A DNA stretch of 17,967 nt from an uncultured Candidatus Saccharibacteria bacterium (GCA_938046115.1 CALIXX010000043.1:1-17967), one strand, 5' to 3'; numbered from the stretch's first letter, positions 6,202 to 14,285 are shown. Made by a program: numbers and translations. The notes: generated by a model from the letters alone, not told the origin.

Positions 6202-7681
6202 GTTTGCTAACACACTGACTCGTCGCCTCGATACATTTGTACCGCTTCAGCCTGGCAAGGTGTCGCTCTACACCTGTGGACCAACAGTATATAACTATTT
6301 GCATGTTGGCAACTGGGCGGCGTATATCTACTGGGATATCCTGGTGCGCATGCTTCAGGCGGAGGGCTACGAGGTGGAGCGTGTGATGAACATCACCGAT
6401 GTCGGCCACCTGACAAGCGATGCTGATGAAGGTGAAGACAAGCTTGAGAAGGGTGCGCGCCGCGAGGGTAAGACCGCCTGGCAGATTGCTAAATTCTACA
6501 CCGATGACTTCGTCCGCGGGATGAACGCGTTGCACTTAACACCGCCGAGTCAGCTGGCCCGTGCCACCGACTATATTGACGAGCAAATCCAGCTTGCCAT
6601 TACTCTCAAGCGTAAGGGGCACACCTACCAGACGAGTGATGGGATTTATTTTGATACCAGTACTTTCCCAGCCTATGCAGACTTTGCCCGGCTCGATCTG
6701 CGAGCCTTGCGGGCGGGGGCACGGATTGGCCCCAATAGCGAGAAGCGCCACGCGAGCGACTTTGCCCTATGGAAGTTCTCGCCAACTGGCGTCAAGCGCG
6801 ACATGGAGTGGCCCACGCCACCGGAGCTGCTTGACCAGCTACCAACAGACGGCGCGCCAGTGATGGGCTTTCCGGGGTGGCACTTGGAGTGCTCGGCGAT
6901 TGCAATGCACTTCCTTGGCACGACGCTCGACATCCACACTGGTGGGATTGATCATATTCCTGTACACCACAGCAACGAGATTGCTCAAAGCGAAGCTGCG
7001 ACGGGCCAACCCTTTGCTCACTACTGGCTGCACTGCAACCACCTCAAGGTTAATGGCACGAAGATCAGCAAGAGCCTGGGCAATGGTTACACTTTGGCCG
7101 ACCTCGCTGAGCGGGGCTACACCCCCATGGCGTACAAGTTATTCGTCTTACAAAGCCACTACTCGCACGAGGGGAACTTTAGCTGGGAAAACCTCAGTGC
7201 AGCGCGCAACCGCCTGCGCAAGTGGTATGAAGTGGCGTGCCTGCGCCACCAGACGTATGAGAGTCTGGATGATGACCAGCGTAAGAGTGACGAACAATCG
7301 GGCCATGTATCGCTTCTGGCAGCAAGTGGGGCAGTGCGCGAGGCGCTCGCAAATGACCTTAATACCCCCGAGGCGCTGCGGCTCATCGATGAAGCATTTG
7401 ATCGGGTGCTAGCGCGGCCACTGGCAGCAGTATACCATCGTGGATTGGAGGAGTTGCTGGTGGCGATCGATCAGCTACTTGGTCTCGATCTCTGTGAGTC
7501 GACACCAGATATTACCAATGAGGCTAAGCAGTTCATCCTCCAGCGTCAGCGTGCTCGCGAAGCCCGCGACTGGTCCACAGCCGACCGTCTGCGCACCGAG
7601 CTTGCTGCGCAGCATATCGCCGTGCGTGACACACCGCAAGGGCCAGTGTGGTGGTGGGTAGAAGAGAAAATCGCTCAATAA
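6191..7681 (+). CDS. cysS: Cysteinyl-tRNA synthetase
   Basis: Charges tRNA-Cys with cysteine; class I synthetase acting as a monomer in the cytosol. The 496-residue protein shows TCGPTVYNYLHVGN (28-41), a HIGH variant HVGN. The KMSKS variant is KISKS (291-295). The zinc ligands Cys29, Cys234 (GWHLECSA), His259 and Glu263 (HHSNE) correspond to the four known ligands of the family. The length exceeds the roughly 460 residues of the E. coli enzyme, partly through an insert before GWHLECSA (about 210-226). The open frame extends upstream to 6065, but the protein begins with MAIKFANTLTRRLD, the expected N-terminus, at ATG 6191. This overlaps the previous stop by 11 nt, typical of coupling. A 12-bp hairpin lies 47 nt downstream. 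Confidence 0.96.
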   Translation: MAIKFANTLTRRLDTFVPLQPGKVSLYTCGPTVYNYLHVGNWAAYIYWDILVRMLQAEGYEVERVMNITDVGHLTSDADEGEDKLEKGARREGKTAWQIAKFYTDDFVRGMNALHLTPPSQLARATDYIDEQIQLAITLKRKGHTYQTSDGIYFDTSTFPAYADFARLDLRALRAGARIGPNSEKRHASDFALWKFSPTGVKRDMEWPTPPELLDQLPTDGAPVMGFPGWHLECSAIAMHFLGTTLDIHTGGIDHIPVHHSNEIAQSEAATGQPFAHYWLHCNHLKVNGTKISKSLGNGYTLADLAERGYTPMAYKLFVLQSHYSHEGNFSWENLSAARNRLRKWYEVACLRHQTYESLDDDQRKSDEQSGHVSLLAASGAVREALANDLNTPEALRLIDEAFDRVLARPLAAVYHRGLEELLVAIDQLLGLDLCESTPDITNEAKQFILQRQRAREARDWSTADRLRTELAAQHIAVRDTPQGPVWWWVEEKIAQ

Positions 7682-7728
7682 TCTCTGATAAACCATAGCT
7701 ATGCCTAGTAAAGTACGAGAGATGATAG

Positions 7729-7757
7729 AATGACGACCCTACTGGAGGGTCGTCATT
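7729..7757. terminator. Bidirectional transcription terminator hairpin
   Basis: Perfect 12-bp stem, AATGACGACCCT (7729-7740) against AGGGTCGTCATT (7746-7757), loop ACTGG. It stands between the end of cysS (plus) and the end of the minus-strand gene at 7796, where a shared terminator is expected. The T-tract is short on both sides (TTT after the plus-strand stem), so efficiency is uncertain. Confidence 0.75.
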
Positions 7758-7795
7758 TGAGGCTTGGTGTGACGATAGGTAGTGTTTAGAAATCC

Positions 7796-8116
7796 TTACA
7801 CATTGCCAGTGTTAGTACGATCCTCTGGATTGCGAAGCTCTGTTGATGCGTTGCTCTCTAACACAGCAGCGTGCCCGATCATATTTGCAACAAACTCATT
7901 CTCCAGCCTCTCCTTTTCAGCAGCACCCTCAGGCGTTGAGGAATCTATAGCGTCAAGCTGCTCCATAATACGAACGTCATCACGCACCTCATCTGGATCT
8001 CCAATTCCATCAGGGTCAATCTCTGCTAATCCTGAGTGAACGTAGACTTCTGATCCCTTGGTTGATGGGCGAGTAGGGTCTTCTCCTCTAAACAAATTAA
8101 ATCTATTATTGCTCAT
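7796..8116 (-). CDS. Hypothetical acidic protein, 106 residues
   Basis: Unrecognised. The start at ATG 8116 is chosen because AAGGAG stands 5 nt upstream; the open frame itself runs on to 8254 without support. The product is acidic and hydrophilic, with no membrane segment. It has an N-terminal low-complexity part (SNNRFNLFRGEDPTRPSTKG), a Asp/Gly/Pro-rich middle with DPDGIGDPDEV (about 34-44), then a predicted helix rich in Ala and Glu. The Asp/Gly run resembles Ca2+-binding loops by eye but lacks a full EF-hand. The gene shares its upstream region with the plus-strand 243-residue gene (divergent pair). Confidence 0.65.
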   Translation of the reverse strand: MSNNRFNLFRGEDPTRPSTKGSEVYVHSGLAEIDPDGIGDPDEVRDDVRIMEQLDAIDSSTPEGAAEKERLENEFVANMIGHAAVLESNASTELRNPEDRTNTGNV

Positions 8117-8121
8117 TTCAT

Positions 8122-8127
8122 CTCCTT
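8122..8127 (-). promoter_or_regulatory. Ribosome binding site of the 106-residue protein
   Basis: AAGGAG on the minus strand, 5 nt before ATG 8116. It decides the start. Confidence 0.65.
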
Positions 8128-8171
8128 CGCATGTATTAGATATAACGCAGATTACACTATTAGAATAATAT

Positions 8172-8177
8172 ATTATA
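8172..8177 (-). promoter_or_regulatory. Candidate -10 box of the 106-residue gene
   Basis: TATAAT on the minus strand. It would give a leader of about 50 nt with the Shine-Dalgarno inside. No -35 is evident, and the surrounding stretch is A+T-rich, so chance is possible. Confidence 0.4.
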
Positions 8178-8209
8178 CAAATAGACGCAAGTATATTCAC
8201 ATGCATTGC

Positions 8210-8238
8210 TTGACAAGCGCCAAGGGATGCCCCATCAT
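8210..8238 (+). promoter_or_regulatory. Promoter of the 243-residue gene
   Basis: Perfect TTGACA (8210-8215), 17-bp spacer, CATCAT (8233-8238; 4 of 6 consensus bases), then 7 nt to ATG 8246. The geometry matches the other leaderless promoters here. Confidence 0.6.
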
Positions 8239-8245
8239 AGTCGAT

Positions 8246-8977
8246 ATGAATCACGAAACTCTATCAGAAAAAACTGCTACCCCGCAGGCGGAGCAAGAGC
8301 TATCACAATCAGGTCAGAAGATAGCCGCTTTAAACGCGGTGTCTGATGCAGTGCGGTGCAGAGCATATGAGAATAGCGAATATAGTAATCATGATATTAA
8401 CGAAGCAACTATTATACTAGGCGACCTCATCGCGTGTGAAGCGTACCTCAGTGCTGGGCTGGTACCTGAGGATCTACCACTGACTGAGCGGACGGGCTAT
8501 GATATAGGCAAAACTCTACCCAAGAATATCGATCTCGCCATCGCGGCATACCTGCCAGACTATGCCGAGAAACTACCAGGCCTTGATTACGACGGCAGTG
8601 AGTTGGCGGCTATGGGTTATAATGAATATAACCCGCCTGAGGAGGTACCTGACGAAGAATGGCAAACACTAGAGCTTGATATGTCTGATGAGCCGATGGC
8701 AGCAGCGCCACTTGTCGATCCGCTGCGTGCGCTGGTGCTGATGCATCATTATTACAATCTAGTCGTTGCGCCGATTGAATATGGTAATAAAGGGAGCCCA
8801 TACTACGATTGGTCGTCGCCCGATACGCTCGAGATGACGGGGGTTATTGCGCCAGTTGTGCAGCTATGTATGCGAGACCAAACGGTGGTGCACCGCTGTG
8901 TACCGAGAGAGTATTATGACGCGATGAACCACGCACACGACAGGAGTACGGTAGCACAAAATAGCGATGACGTGTAG
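8246..8977 (+). CDS. Hypothetical protein, 243 residues
   Basis: Not recognised. The start is placed at ATG 8246 behind a TTGACA promoter; an ATG at 8201 is in frame but lies upstream of that -35. The product is acidic and soluble-looking. It has a helical N-terminal half (about 20-75, including NEATIILGDLIACEAYL), an Asp/Glu/Pro-rich middle (about 110-150), and a C-terminal part with a helix LRALVLMHHYYNLVVAPIEY (160-179), which may be buried rather than membrane-spanning. It begins a run of four plus-strand orphans; the next gene has its own -10 just 7 nt past this stop. Shared function with those neighbours is only inferred from position. Confidence 0.7.
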   Translation: MNHETLSEKTATPQAEQELSQSGQKIAALNAVSDAVRCRAYENSEYSNHDINEATIILGDLIACEAYLSAGLVPEDLPLTERTGYDIGKTLPKNIDLAIAAYLPDYAEKLPGLDYDGSELAAMGYNEYNPPEEVPDEEWQTLELDMSDEPMAAAPLVDPLRALVLMHHYYNLVVAPIEYGNKGSPYYDWSSPDTLEMTGVIAPVVQLCMRDQTVVHRCVPREYYDAMNHAHDRSTVAQNSDDV

Positions 8978-8984
8978 AAAATGA

Positions 8985-8993
8985 TGATATACT
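8985..8993 (+). promoter_or_regulatory. Extended -10 promoter of the three-gene orphan operon
   Basis: TGA followed by TATACT (8988-8993), with 6 nt to ATG 9000; no -35 consensus. It predicts a leaderless first gene and probably transcribes 9000-10529. Confidence 0.7.
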
Positions 8994-8999
8994 ATCACC

Positions 9000-9467
9000 A
9001 TGACATGGAACAGCATTACCCCACAAAAATTTGTCGAACTTGTAAATTACTGGGTCAACCAAGATTGGCCGCTCACAGAAGACAAGTTGGCAGCAGCTAT
9101 GGAAAAACTGGGCTGGGACGAAAGTGATCCAAGTACTATCGCAAAGGATATTCCAGTTAGTCAACCGAGACTGAGGGCAACTACATCCGATCCGGTTAGA
9201 GGACTTGACATGATCTCGTGGAGCCTCACAGATATTGATACAACAAATTCAATCGAACAAGACAAATTTATGAACAACACTTTTGTCAGCTATGTAGAGG
9301 CAGGAACTGCCGTTTGGGGTAGACCTCGAATCAAGCGTGATGCTGAGCGTGAAATTGCATACTGGAAAACAGATAATGGCTGCGAGTTTCAAATTTCCAA
9401 TCGGCGTTCAGCTATCTCAGTATATATCCATTCTCCACAGTATGCGAATGTATTGAATAGCATTTAA
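9000..9467 (+). CDS. DUF6301-like small protein, 155 residues
   Basis: Function unknown. The N-terminal segment FVELVNYWVNQDWPLTEDKL, followed by an AMEKLGW helix (residues 11-39), has the feel of DUF6301. That family of small actinobacterial proteins is often encoded near polymorphic toxins or ESX-type genes. This is recognition by eye and must be tested. The rest, with EREIAYW and a C-terminal SVYIHSPQYANVLNSI, is consistent with an alpha/beta fold without membrane segments. It is first in a tight run: 15 nt to the next start and no terminator between. The gene is A+T-richer than the housekeeping genes (24 of 60 G+C in 9001-9060 versus 40 of 60 in 6781-6840, spot counts). A role as immunity protein is possible but unproven. 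Confidence 0.7.
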   Translation: MTWNSITPQKFVELVNYWVNQDWPLTEDKLAAAMEKLGWDESDPSTIAKDIPVSQPRLRATTSDPVRGLDMISWSLTDIDTTNSIEQDKFMNNTFVSYVEAGTAVWGRPRIKRDAEREIAYWKTDNGCEFQISNRRSAISVYIHSPQYANVLNSI

Positions 9468-9482
9468 CATGGTGGTTTCAAC

Positions 9483-10004
9483 ATGCACCAATTCTCCTGG
9501 TTACAGTTCGAAAATAGACTGGCGCGCGCACTCATGCGCGCTGGCGATCGCGTATACATTGTACTGATCCCCGAAGTGTCTACAGAATATATGACACAGT
9601 ACCTTCACTACGTTGTTAGCGACACGGCGATTGTCTGTGAACTACATCTGCCTCCACAGACGCGGAATGTATCAAGTGTGCACAAATCCAGTGCTATCAG
9701 CGCTATGGTCAATCAAGGGTGGCAGCAGAGTAATGAAAATGAAGTTTACTCGCGCCATCTCCTGCTGCCGACGTATAGTTCGGCGTATGCCTCACTCACA
9801 GCACAATCGATCCACATCCTGCGTGACTTCCTTCAGATCAGTGAACCAACTTCATTGACTTACTACGCATGGCGTGCTCCTGAAGAACTAGAAGATGGTC
9901 GTTACTACTCCGCAGAAGAAGTAGATGAGCTGGACGTGGGTGAGGATCCGCTTGAGGTTGATTTGGGGATTGAGATGGCGTCGAGGCGACCAAAGTTATT
10001 ATAG
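9483..10004 (+). CDS. TY-Chap/YbjN-like putative chaperone, 173 residues
   Basis: The arrangement resembles the TY-Chap fold, a group related to type III secretion chaperones and YbjN that is common in Actinobacteria. Visible traits are an N-terminal helix WLQFENRLARALMRAGDRV (6-24), a strand VYIVLIP, a sheet with YLHYVVS and CELHLP, and a helix ending MVNQGW (75-80). Next come a helix with SLTAQSIHILRDFLQI (104-119) and the closing LTYYAWR (124-130). The last 40 residues are acidic and probably unstructured. Such domains are thought to chaperone secreted or toxin proteins. Weak GGTGG stands 7 nt before the ATG. It is the middle gene of the orphan operon, and no secreted substrate is visible nearby. 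The family call is by eye. Confidence 0.7.
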   Translation: MHQFSWLQFENRLARALMRAGDRVYIVLIPEVSTEYMTQYLHYVVSDTAIVCELHLPPQTRNVSSVHKSSAISAMVNQGWQQSNENEVYSRHLLLPTYSSAYASLTAQSIHILRDFLQISEPTSLTYYAWRAPEELEDGRYYSAEEVDELDVGEDPLEVDLGIEMASRRPKLL

Positions 10005-10028
10005 ATTATTACATAGCAGGAAAATAAT

Positions 10029-10529
10029 ATGCCAACGAATCCAGACAATAATACCCAATCAGATAGTCAACGCGAGCTTGCAGCATACACACAGAAGCAT
10101 GCACAGTATTTCATCGACTATATGTCAAAAGTACTGGGGCATGACCTTCATGGTATGCTTGATTATTCAGTAAAGAGTCTTGCAGTGGTGGATGATGTGC
10201 TTGATGTACTCTATCGAGAAGCTGCCGATACTACATCAAAGAACCATATGTTTATTCTTGAGACAAAAGATGCGGTAGCGATGGATGCAGGTTGTTATAT
10301 CCTTGAGGTTGCCAAGCGAAACTTCGGTGGACGCTACGCGTGGATTACTGAGTGGAATGAGCCGACAATCGTGACAGGAGAGCCAGAGTATAGTGTTTCT
10401 CTTGGTGCGTGCAGTAAGGCTAAGGGGCGGATTGATAATGGTAACGAAGACAACATCCCCTTCTTCTTTGATGGGTATGTCGAGAGGGTTACACATCCAC
10501 GGCTCGGACAGGAAATATTTATTAGTTAG
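10029..10529 (+). CDS. DUF3806/immunity-like small protein, 166 residues
   Basis: Function unknown. A disordered N-terminus (1-20) precedes helices and a core with the pattern DAGCYILEVAKRNFGGRYAW (86-105), then a hairpin and KAKGRIDNG (130-138) ahead of IPFFFDGY. The sequence of 'small residue-Gly-x-x-x-x-Glu-Val-x-x-x-x-x-Gly-Gly-x-W-like aromatic' followed by a 'K-R-I-x-N-G' element resembles DUF3806 and related immunity-like families in Actinobacteria. This is a weak by-eye match. AGGA lies about 7 nt before the ATG. It is the last gene of the run that begins at 9000; the spacer to the previous stop is 24 nt. No signal peptide or membrane segment. Confidence 0.68.
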   Translation: MPTNPDNNTQSDSQRELAAYTQKHAQYFIDYMSKVLGHDLHGMLDYSVKSLAVVDDVLDVLYREAADTTSKNHMFILETKDAVAMDAGCYILEVAKRNFGGRYAWITEWNEPTIVTGEPEYSVSLGACSKAKGRIDNGNEDNIPFFFDGYVERVTHPRLGQEIFIS

Positions 10530-10574
10530 AAGTGTTTAAATCTCTATTCTTCTCTAACTTATATGTAGATATAT

Positions 10575-10589
10575 CGTAAGATTCTTACG
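10575..10589. terminator. Possible weak hairpin between convergent genes
   Basis: CGTAAG (10575-10580) pairs with CTTACG (10584-10589) around ATT. It is placed between the end of the orphan operon and the end of the AI-2E-type gene. There is no T-run on either side and the stem is short, so termination is doubtful. Confidence 0.3.
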
Positions 10590-10613
10590 GGCGTGGCTCT
10601 CGCTGTGAGGTTT

Positions 10614-11747
10614 CTATCCCTCGCCCTTAATCTTCTCCACCAGCTTGGCCAGTGGCTTGGTAGATTCTTCGCGGGCGCGAGCGTTGTGCTCGAGGTAGTC
10701 GTCTAGCAGAACTTTGCAGCAGCCAGCGATGGGGATAGAGATGAGACCACCGATGATGCCGAAGATGTAAAGGCCAATGGTGATGGCAACAAGGACAACT
10801 AGTGGCGTGAGATCAATTTTGCGCGACTGAATGGTGGGCGAGATGAAGTTATTCTCGATCTGCTGGTAGATGATGAAAAATGCTGCAAAGATGAGGCCAC
10901 CTGGCAAGGCATTAAAGGCAAGCAAGAGGGAGATCATTACCCCAGCGATCGTGGCACCAAACATAGGGATAAGTGCCAAGACGAAGGTAACGGCAATCGT
11001 GACGAGCGCAAGGTTACTCGGAATAGCCGAGAAAAAGAGGCTCAGCACAAAGACTGCTGCCCCAGCAAAGAGGGCGCCAATGCCCGAGATGGTGAGCTGC
11101 CCCGTCACATAGCCTGCTACCACAGCATGCATGCGATGGGCGACCTTCTTGTGGCGTTCCATCGTAGATTGGTCGCGGTAGAGCCCCCAAAAGCGCTCTG
11201 CCCAGGCTGGCCCTTCCGTCAGCATCAAGAAGGTGAGGACGAGCACCAAGAACCCTGAGCCGACTGCAGAGAAGACGGAGCTAATACCGGCAAGGAGGTT
11301 GCCGCTAAGGCCACGCGTCCAGGATTCAACACTGCTGCGAGCACTCTCTACTACTTGATCCACCTGCGCTTGGATATGATACTGCTCGGCAAAAGCACCA
11401 AAGCTATGCCACTGCTCGCCCGCTGTATGGACCATCCCCGGCAGGGCGTCGACAAACTTGCTCGTCTGCTGGACGATAGGTGGTACCACAAGCACAAGAA
11501 CCACTCCAAGTAGCGCCACAATGCTAATGAAGGCGAGGGCAGTGCTGAGTGTGCGGCTGCGATTTGGCAAGCGCTCGACGATGGCATTGACCGGCCCATT
11601 GAGTGCCAGCGCGAGGAACCCCGCCGTGCCAATCATAATCAAGGCAGTCTGTGCCAGATAAATCGCGAGGATTGCAAATGCAAAACCAATTACTACCAGC
11701 CAAAACCGCACAAAGGTCTTTGTGTCTATCTCTATTCGTACTCTCAT
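10614..11747 (-). CDS. AI-2E family transporter
   Basis: Integral membrane protein of the AI-2E exporter-like superfamily (YdiK, PerM and TqsA relatives), 377 residues, with about eight membrane segments. Family signatures lie in the C-terminal half: LIPMFGATIAGV (259-270), YQQIENNFISPTIQSRKIDL (294-313), LTPLVVLVA (313-321), GIIGGLISIPIAG (330-342). The N-terminal helix pair (14-31, 36-50) and the large loop 90-150 before the core are also typical. The charged tail (350-377) is cytoplasmic. Despite the family name, substrates vary; some members are Na+/H+ antiporters. The start is fixed by an extended -10 seven nt upstream. It lies 42 nt downstream of the protease gene on the same strand but has its own promoter. 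Confidence 0.9.
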   Translation of the reverse strand: MRVRIEIDTKTFVRFWLVVIGFAFAILAIYLAQTALIMIGTAGFLALALNGPVNAIVERLPNRSRTLSTALAFISIVALLGVVLVLVVPPIVQQTSKFVDALPGMVHTAGEQWHSFGAFAEQYHIQAQVDQVVESARSSVESWTRGLSGNLLAGISSVFSAVGSGFLVLVLTFLMLTEGPAWAERFWGLYRDQSTMERHKKVAHRMHAVVAGYVTGQLTISGIGALFAGAAVFVLSLFFSAIPSNLALVTIAVTFVLALIPMFGATIAGVMISLLLAFNALPGGLIFAAFFIIYQQIENNFISPTIQSRKIDLTPLVVLVAITIGLYIFGIIGGLISIPIAGCCKVLLDDYLEHNARAREESTKPLAKLVEKIKGEG

Positions 11748-11754
11748 GGTCTTT

Positions 11755-11763
11755 AGTATACCA
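11755..11763 (-). promoter_or_regulatory. Extended -10 promoter of the AI-2E-type transporter gene
   Basis: On the minus strand TGG followed by TATACT (11755-11760), 7 nt before ATG 11747. No -35 and no Shine-Dalgarno. A leaderless mRNA is predicted. Confidence 0.72.
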
Positions 11764-11789
11764 CAATTTGCTGGTGGCCGACGCTATCA

Positions 11790-14285
11790 TTACTCGAATG
11801 GAGCGGGAGTAGACGACTCAGTCGGTGCTGAGGGTTGAGTAGCCTGCGGCTGCTGTGGCGGTAGTGGATCAGTTGGTGATGAAGACTGTGTTGCTGGCTG
11901 CACCATAGGCGCCTGCGCTGGTGTAACTTGCTGAGCTGGTGGATATGGCTGAGGTTGAGACTGGGGCGGATAATATGGTTGCTGGACGGGTGGTTGTGGC
12001 TGACTTGTGTAGCCAACGGGTGGTTGCCCAGGCTGCGCTGTTGGCCCTAATGGGTAGGGATAACGCGGCTGAGTAGAGTTCTTCTTGCGGGTGCCAGCCC
12101 AGATAGCGAAGCCAATTACTGCAATCGCAATCACGACAATCACCATGAAGCAGATGATAAGTATGACAATCGTGCTGTGTTCGCTTGATGTGAGCGGAGT
12201 GTAGGAGTAATTGATGCTAGTATCAGGATTTGTACTTGGGTCTGTATTGCGAGCATCTGGGCTAGGTGTTGTAGTCTGGTCGGTTTCATCTCGTGGTTGA
12301 TTCTGAGCGGTTGATAGGAATTTTGTTACAAGATAATTACCTGGGTATTTGCTATTGAGGCTACTAAATGACCGTGCTGCAGTGCTGTAGCGCCCAGCAA
12401 CAAATTCATCGATACCCATCTGCCATAGTTTGGTGAGTTCACCATTAGTGGCAATGGAGACACGCTGCTTGGTTGCCATAGTTTGTGCGTCTTGTGCATC
12501 TCGGGCAATACCGCTACCAAAGCACGATTCTTCTTTCGTGCATGATTCTCGCGCATATGTTGTGATACCAACTTGCTCACCCTTCGCATTAAAAGCAGGG
12601 CCGCCACTACTGCCAGAAGAGATCTCGGTAGTAGTCAAAATAAGCGAGTGCCCGCCGCCATCACGCAGTGTCCTGCTTGTCGTACCAGTAGAAACGGTGG
12701 GTATGGTGCGAGACTGCTTAGTGCTAATGCCACCATCAACAAGCGCTGGGTACCCTACTGCAGTAATGCGGTCGCCGTTTTGGACTGAGCTGAGCGACGA
12801 CAGCTGTTGGATCGTTGGGAATGTACCGCTCATCTTGAGGAGTGCAACGTCGGTATATCGAGACGAGAGATCGACATCACCTGTATCAACTTCTTTGTCA
12901 ATGAGTGTCGCAGTTTTGTTGGTGGCAGATTTTTGCCAGGTATTTTCTTCTGTAAGGCGGATTGGATCATCAGATGTCTGGATAACGTAGTCGGTGCGAC
13001 TGTTACTTACTGTAATGTTAGATTTTGGCACAAGCTGCAGATAGGCTATAAGCTTTTGGGCGGCAGCCATATCATCGTTTTCGACTTGGCTGATAAGCTC
13101 GCGTATCTGCGTCTCAGTTGCATAACCCGCTCCAGTGACAAATTGGACATAGTTATCCCACTCTTGTTGGGAGGTTGGGAAGGCGTTGGCAAGGAGATCA
13201 GTATCGGTTGTTTCGACAACGTGACCATTAGTGACAACAACGCCATCCGATGACACAATCGACCCACTCCCAATGCCACCATTACAAGCCTTTGCTAGTG
13301 TGAGCGTATTACTCTGGACACGAAAGGTGAGGCGAGCACAGCGCATTGCACCAACTCTAACTGTTGCTAACTGATTTTTTGCTACCACACTGAGCATAAT
13401 GTCGTCGCCGACTGTGCCGTGGATGTTAGCTGTGTCGGTTGGTCTATTGGCTGCAGCTAGGCGTGCGATCACGGGCTGGCTAGAAGATAGCGCACCGTCC
13501 TGTGGCTGCGTGTAGGAGACGCGAGAGATCACATTTTGCCAAGTAGTGAGCGCATCGCGGTCATTGGCAGGTAGGTTGGTTACGGCAAGCCAGTATGGTC
13601 GGTCGTGCTGGACGGTTAGGTAGTAGTAGGATTGTCGCCAGATAGTGAGCTGACCATTAAGAGCTTTGAGGCGATGTTTGACGTGAAGCTCACGATATTT
13701 TTTGTCTGCGATAGTAATAGCGCGTTCGTTGATCTCATCATCACGTCCAGCATGAGCAAGGCTTTTGCGTTTCTCTTGGGTGATGATGTCAAGGTTAGAC
13801 TTCCCCTTGTACTCAGGGATGCTGTCTTTGCTACCGAAGTAATTTTTGTTACGGTTAGCGGTAATAGTAAGTTGTGACTGCTGCGCAGCGGCTGGCTGTG
13901 GTGTACTAGACGTCTTGTTAGTGAGGTGTAGGGTAATGATGCCGTAGTTGCGTGCCTCTTGGAGTTGATCGCCATTATATGTTTGCCCCTGAAATGTTCC
14001 TGGCTCACTGTTGGGATTTTGGACAATCCCCTCTGCTGTCATAACTCCTGGGTCGTACTCTAGACTAAAACCCAACTGTGAGGTGATGCGACGCTGCTGC
14101 GTTTGGGTATTTGTCTTGGTAAGAAGGTCGATTGTTTTTTTGCGGCCATTGGGTGACTGAGCACTTGGCTGCGATACTAAATAGAGAGCAATAATACTCC
14201 CTACAAGCAGGGCAATGCTCACACCAAGTGCAACAAAAAGCACCGGGCGTCGCCGCCCCTGAAAAATAGAAAAACGATGTGTCAT
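11790..14285 (-). CDS. Double-anchored trypsin-like serine protease, 831 residues
   Basis: Predicted extracytoplasmic serine endopeptidase. Membrane segment 1 is at 14-37. Then comes an unassigned region 45-290 with a predicted beta/alpha domain (about 70-260), followed by the trypsin-like domain 296-605. The triad is His355 (TNGHVV), Asp479 (YTDVALL) and Ser560 (GSSGGP, 558-563). The His-to-Asp distance, about 124 residues, is much longer than usual because of a helical insert (365-450). Cys316/Cys334 and Cys582/Cys588 may form disulfides. A TPR-like pair (about 618-655) precedes a Pro/Thr-rich linker, membrane segment 2 (705-730) and a 100-residue Pro/Gln/Tyr-rich tail. The resulting topology places the protease outside and both ends in the cytoplasm. 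No PDZ domain is seen, so this is not a standard DegP/HtrA. Substrate unknown. Confidence 0.87.
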   Translation of the reverse strand: MTHRFSIFQGRRRPVLFVALGVSIALLVGSIIALYLVSQPSAQSPNGRKKTIDLLTKTNTQTQQRRITSQLGFSLEYDPGVMTAEGIVQNPNSEPGTFQGQTYNGDQLQEARNYGIITLHLTNKTSSTPQPAAAQQSQLTITANRNKNYFGSKDSIPEYKGKSNLDIITQEKRKSLAHAGRDDEINERAITIADKKYRELHVKHRLKALNGQLTIWRQSYYYLTVQHDRPYWLAVTNLPANDRDALTTWQNVISRVSYTQPQDGALSSSQPVIARLAAANRPTDTANIHGTVGDDIMLSVVAKNQLATVRVGAMRCARLTFRVQSNTLTLAKACNGGIGSGSIVSSDGVVVTNGHVVETTDTDLLANAFPTSQQEWDNYVQFVTGAGYATETQIRELISQVENDDMAAAQKLIAYLQLVPKSNITVSNSRTDYVIQTSDDPIRLTEENTWQKSATNKTATLIDKEVDTGDVDLSSRYTDVALLKMSGTFPTIQQLSSLSSVQNGDRITAVGYPALVDGGISTKQSRTIPTVSTGTTSRTLRDGGGHSLILTTTEISSGSSGGPAFNAKGEQVGITTYARESCTKEESCFGSGIARDAQDAQTMATKQRVSIATNGELTKLWQMGIDEFVAGRYSTAARSFSSLNSKYPGNYLVTKFLSTAQNQPRDETDQTTTPSPDARNTDPSTNPDTSINYSYTPLTSSEHSTIVILIICFMVIVVIAIAVIGFAIWAGTRKKNSTQPRYPYPLGPTAQPGQPPVGYTSQPQPPVQQPYYPPQSQPQPYPPAQQVTPAQAPMVQPATQSSSPTDPLPPQQPQATQPSAPTESSTPAPFE

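Noticed and set aside
12430..12990. Plus-strand frame of 186 residues opposite the protease gene
   Set aside because: Antisense to the catalytic domain, no promoter or ribosome site.
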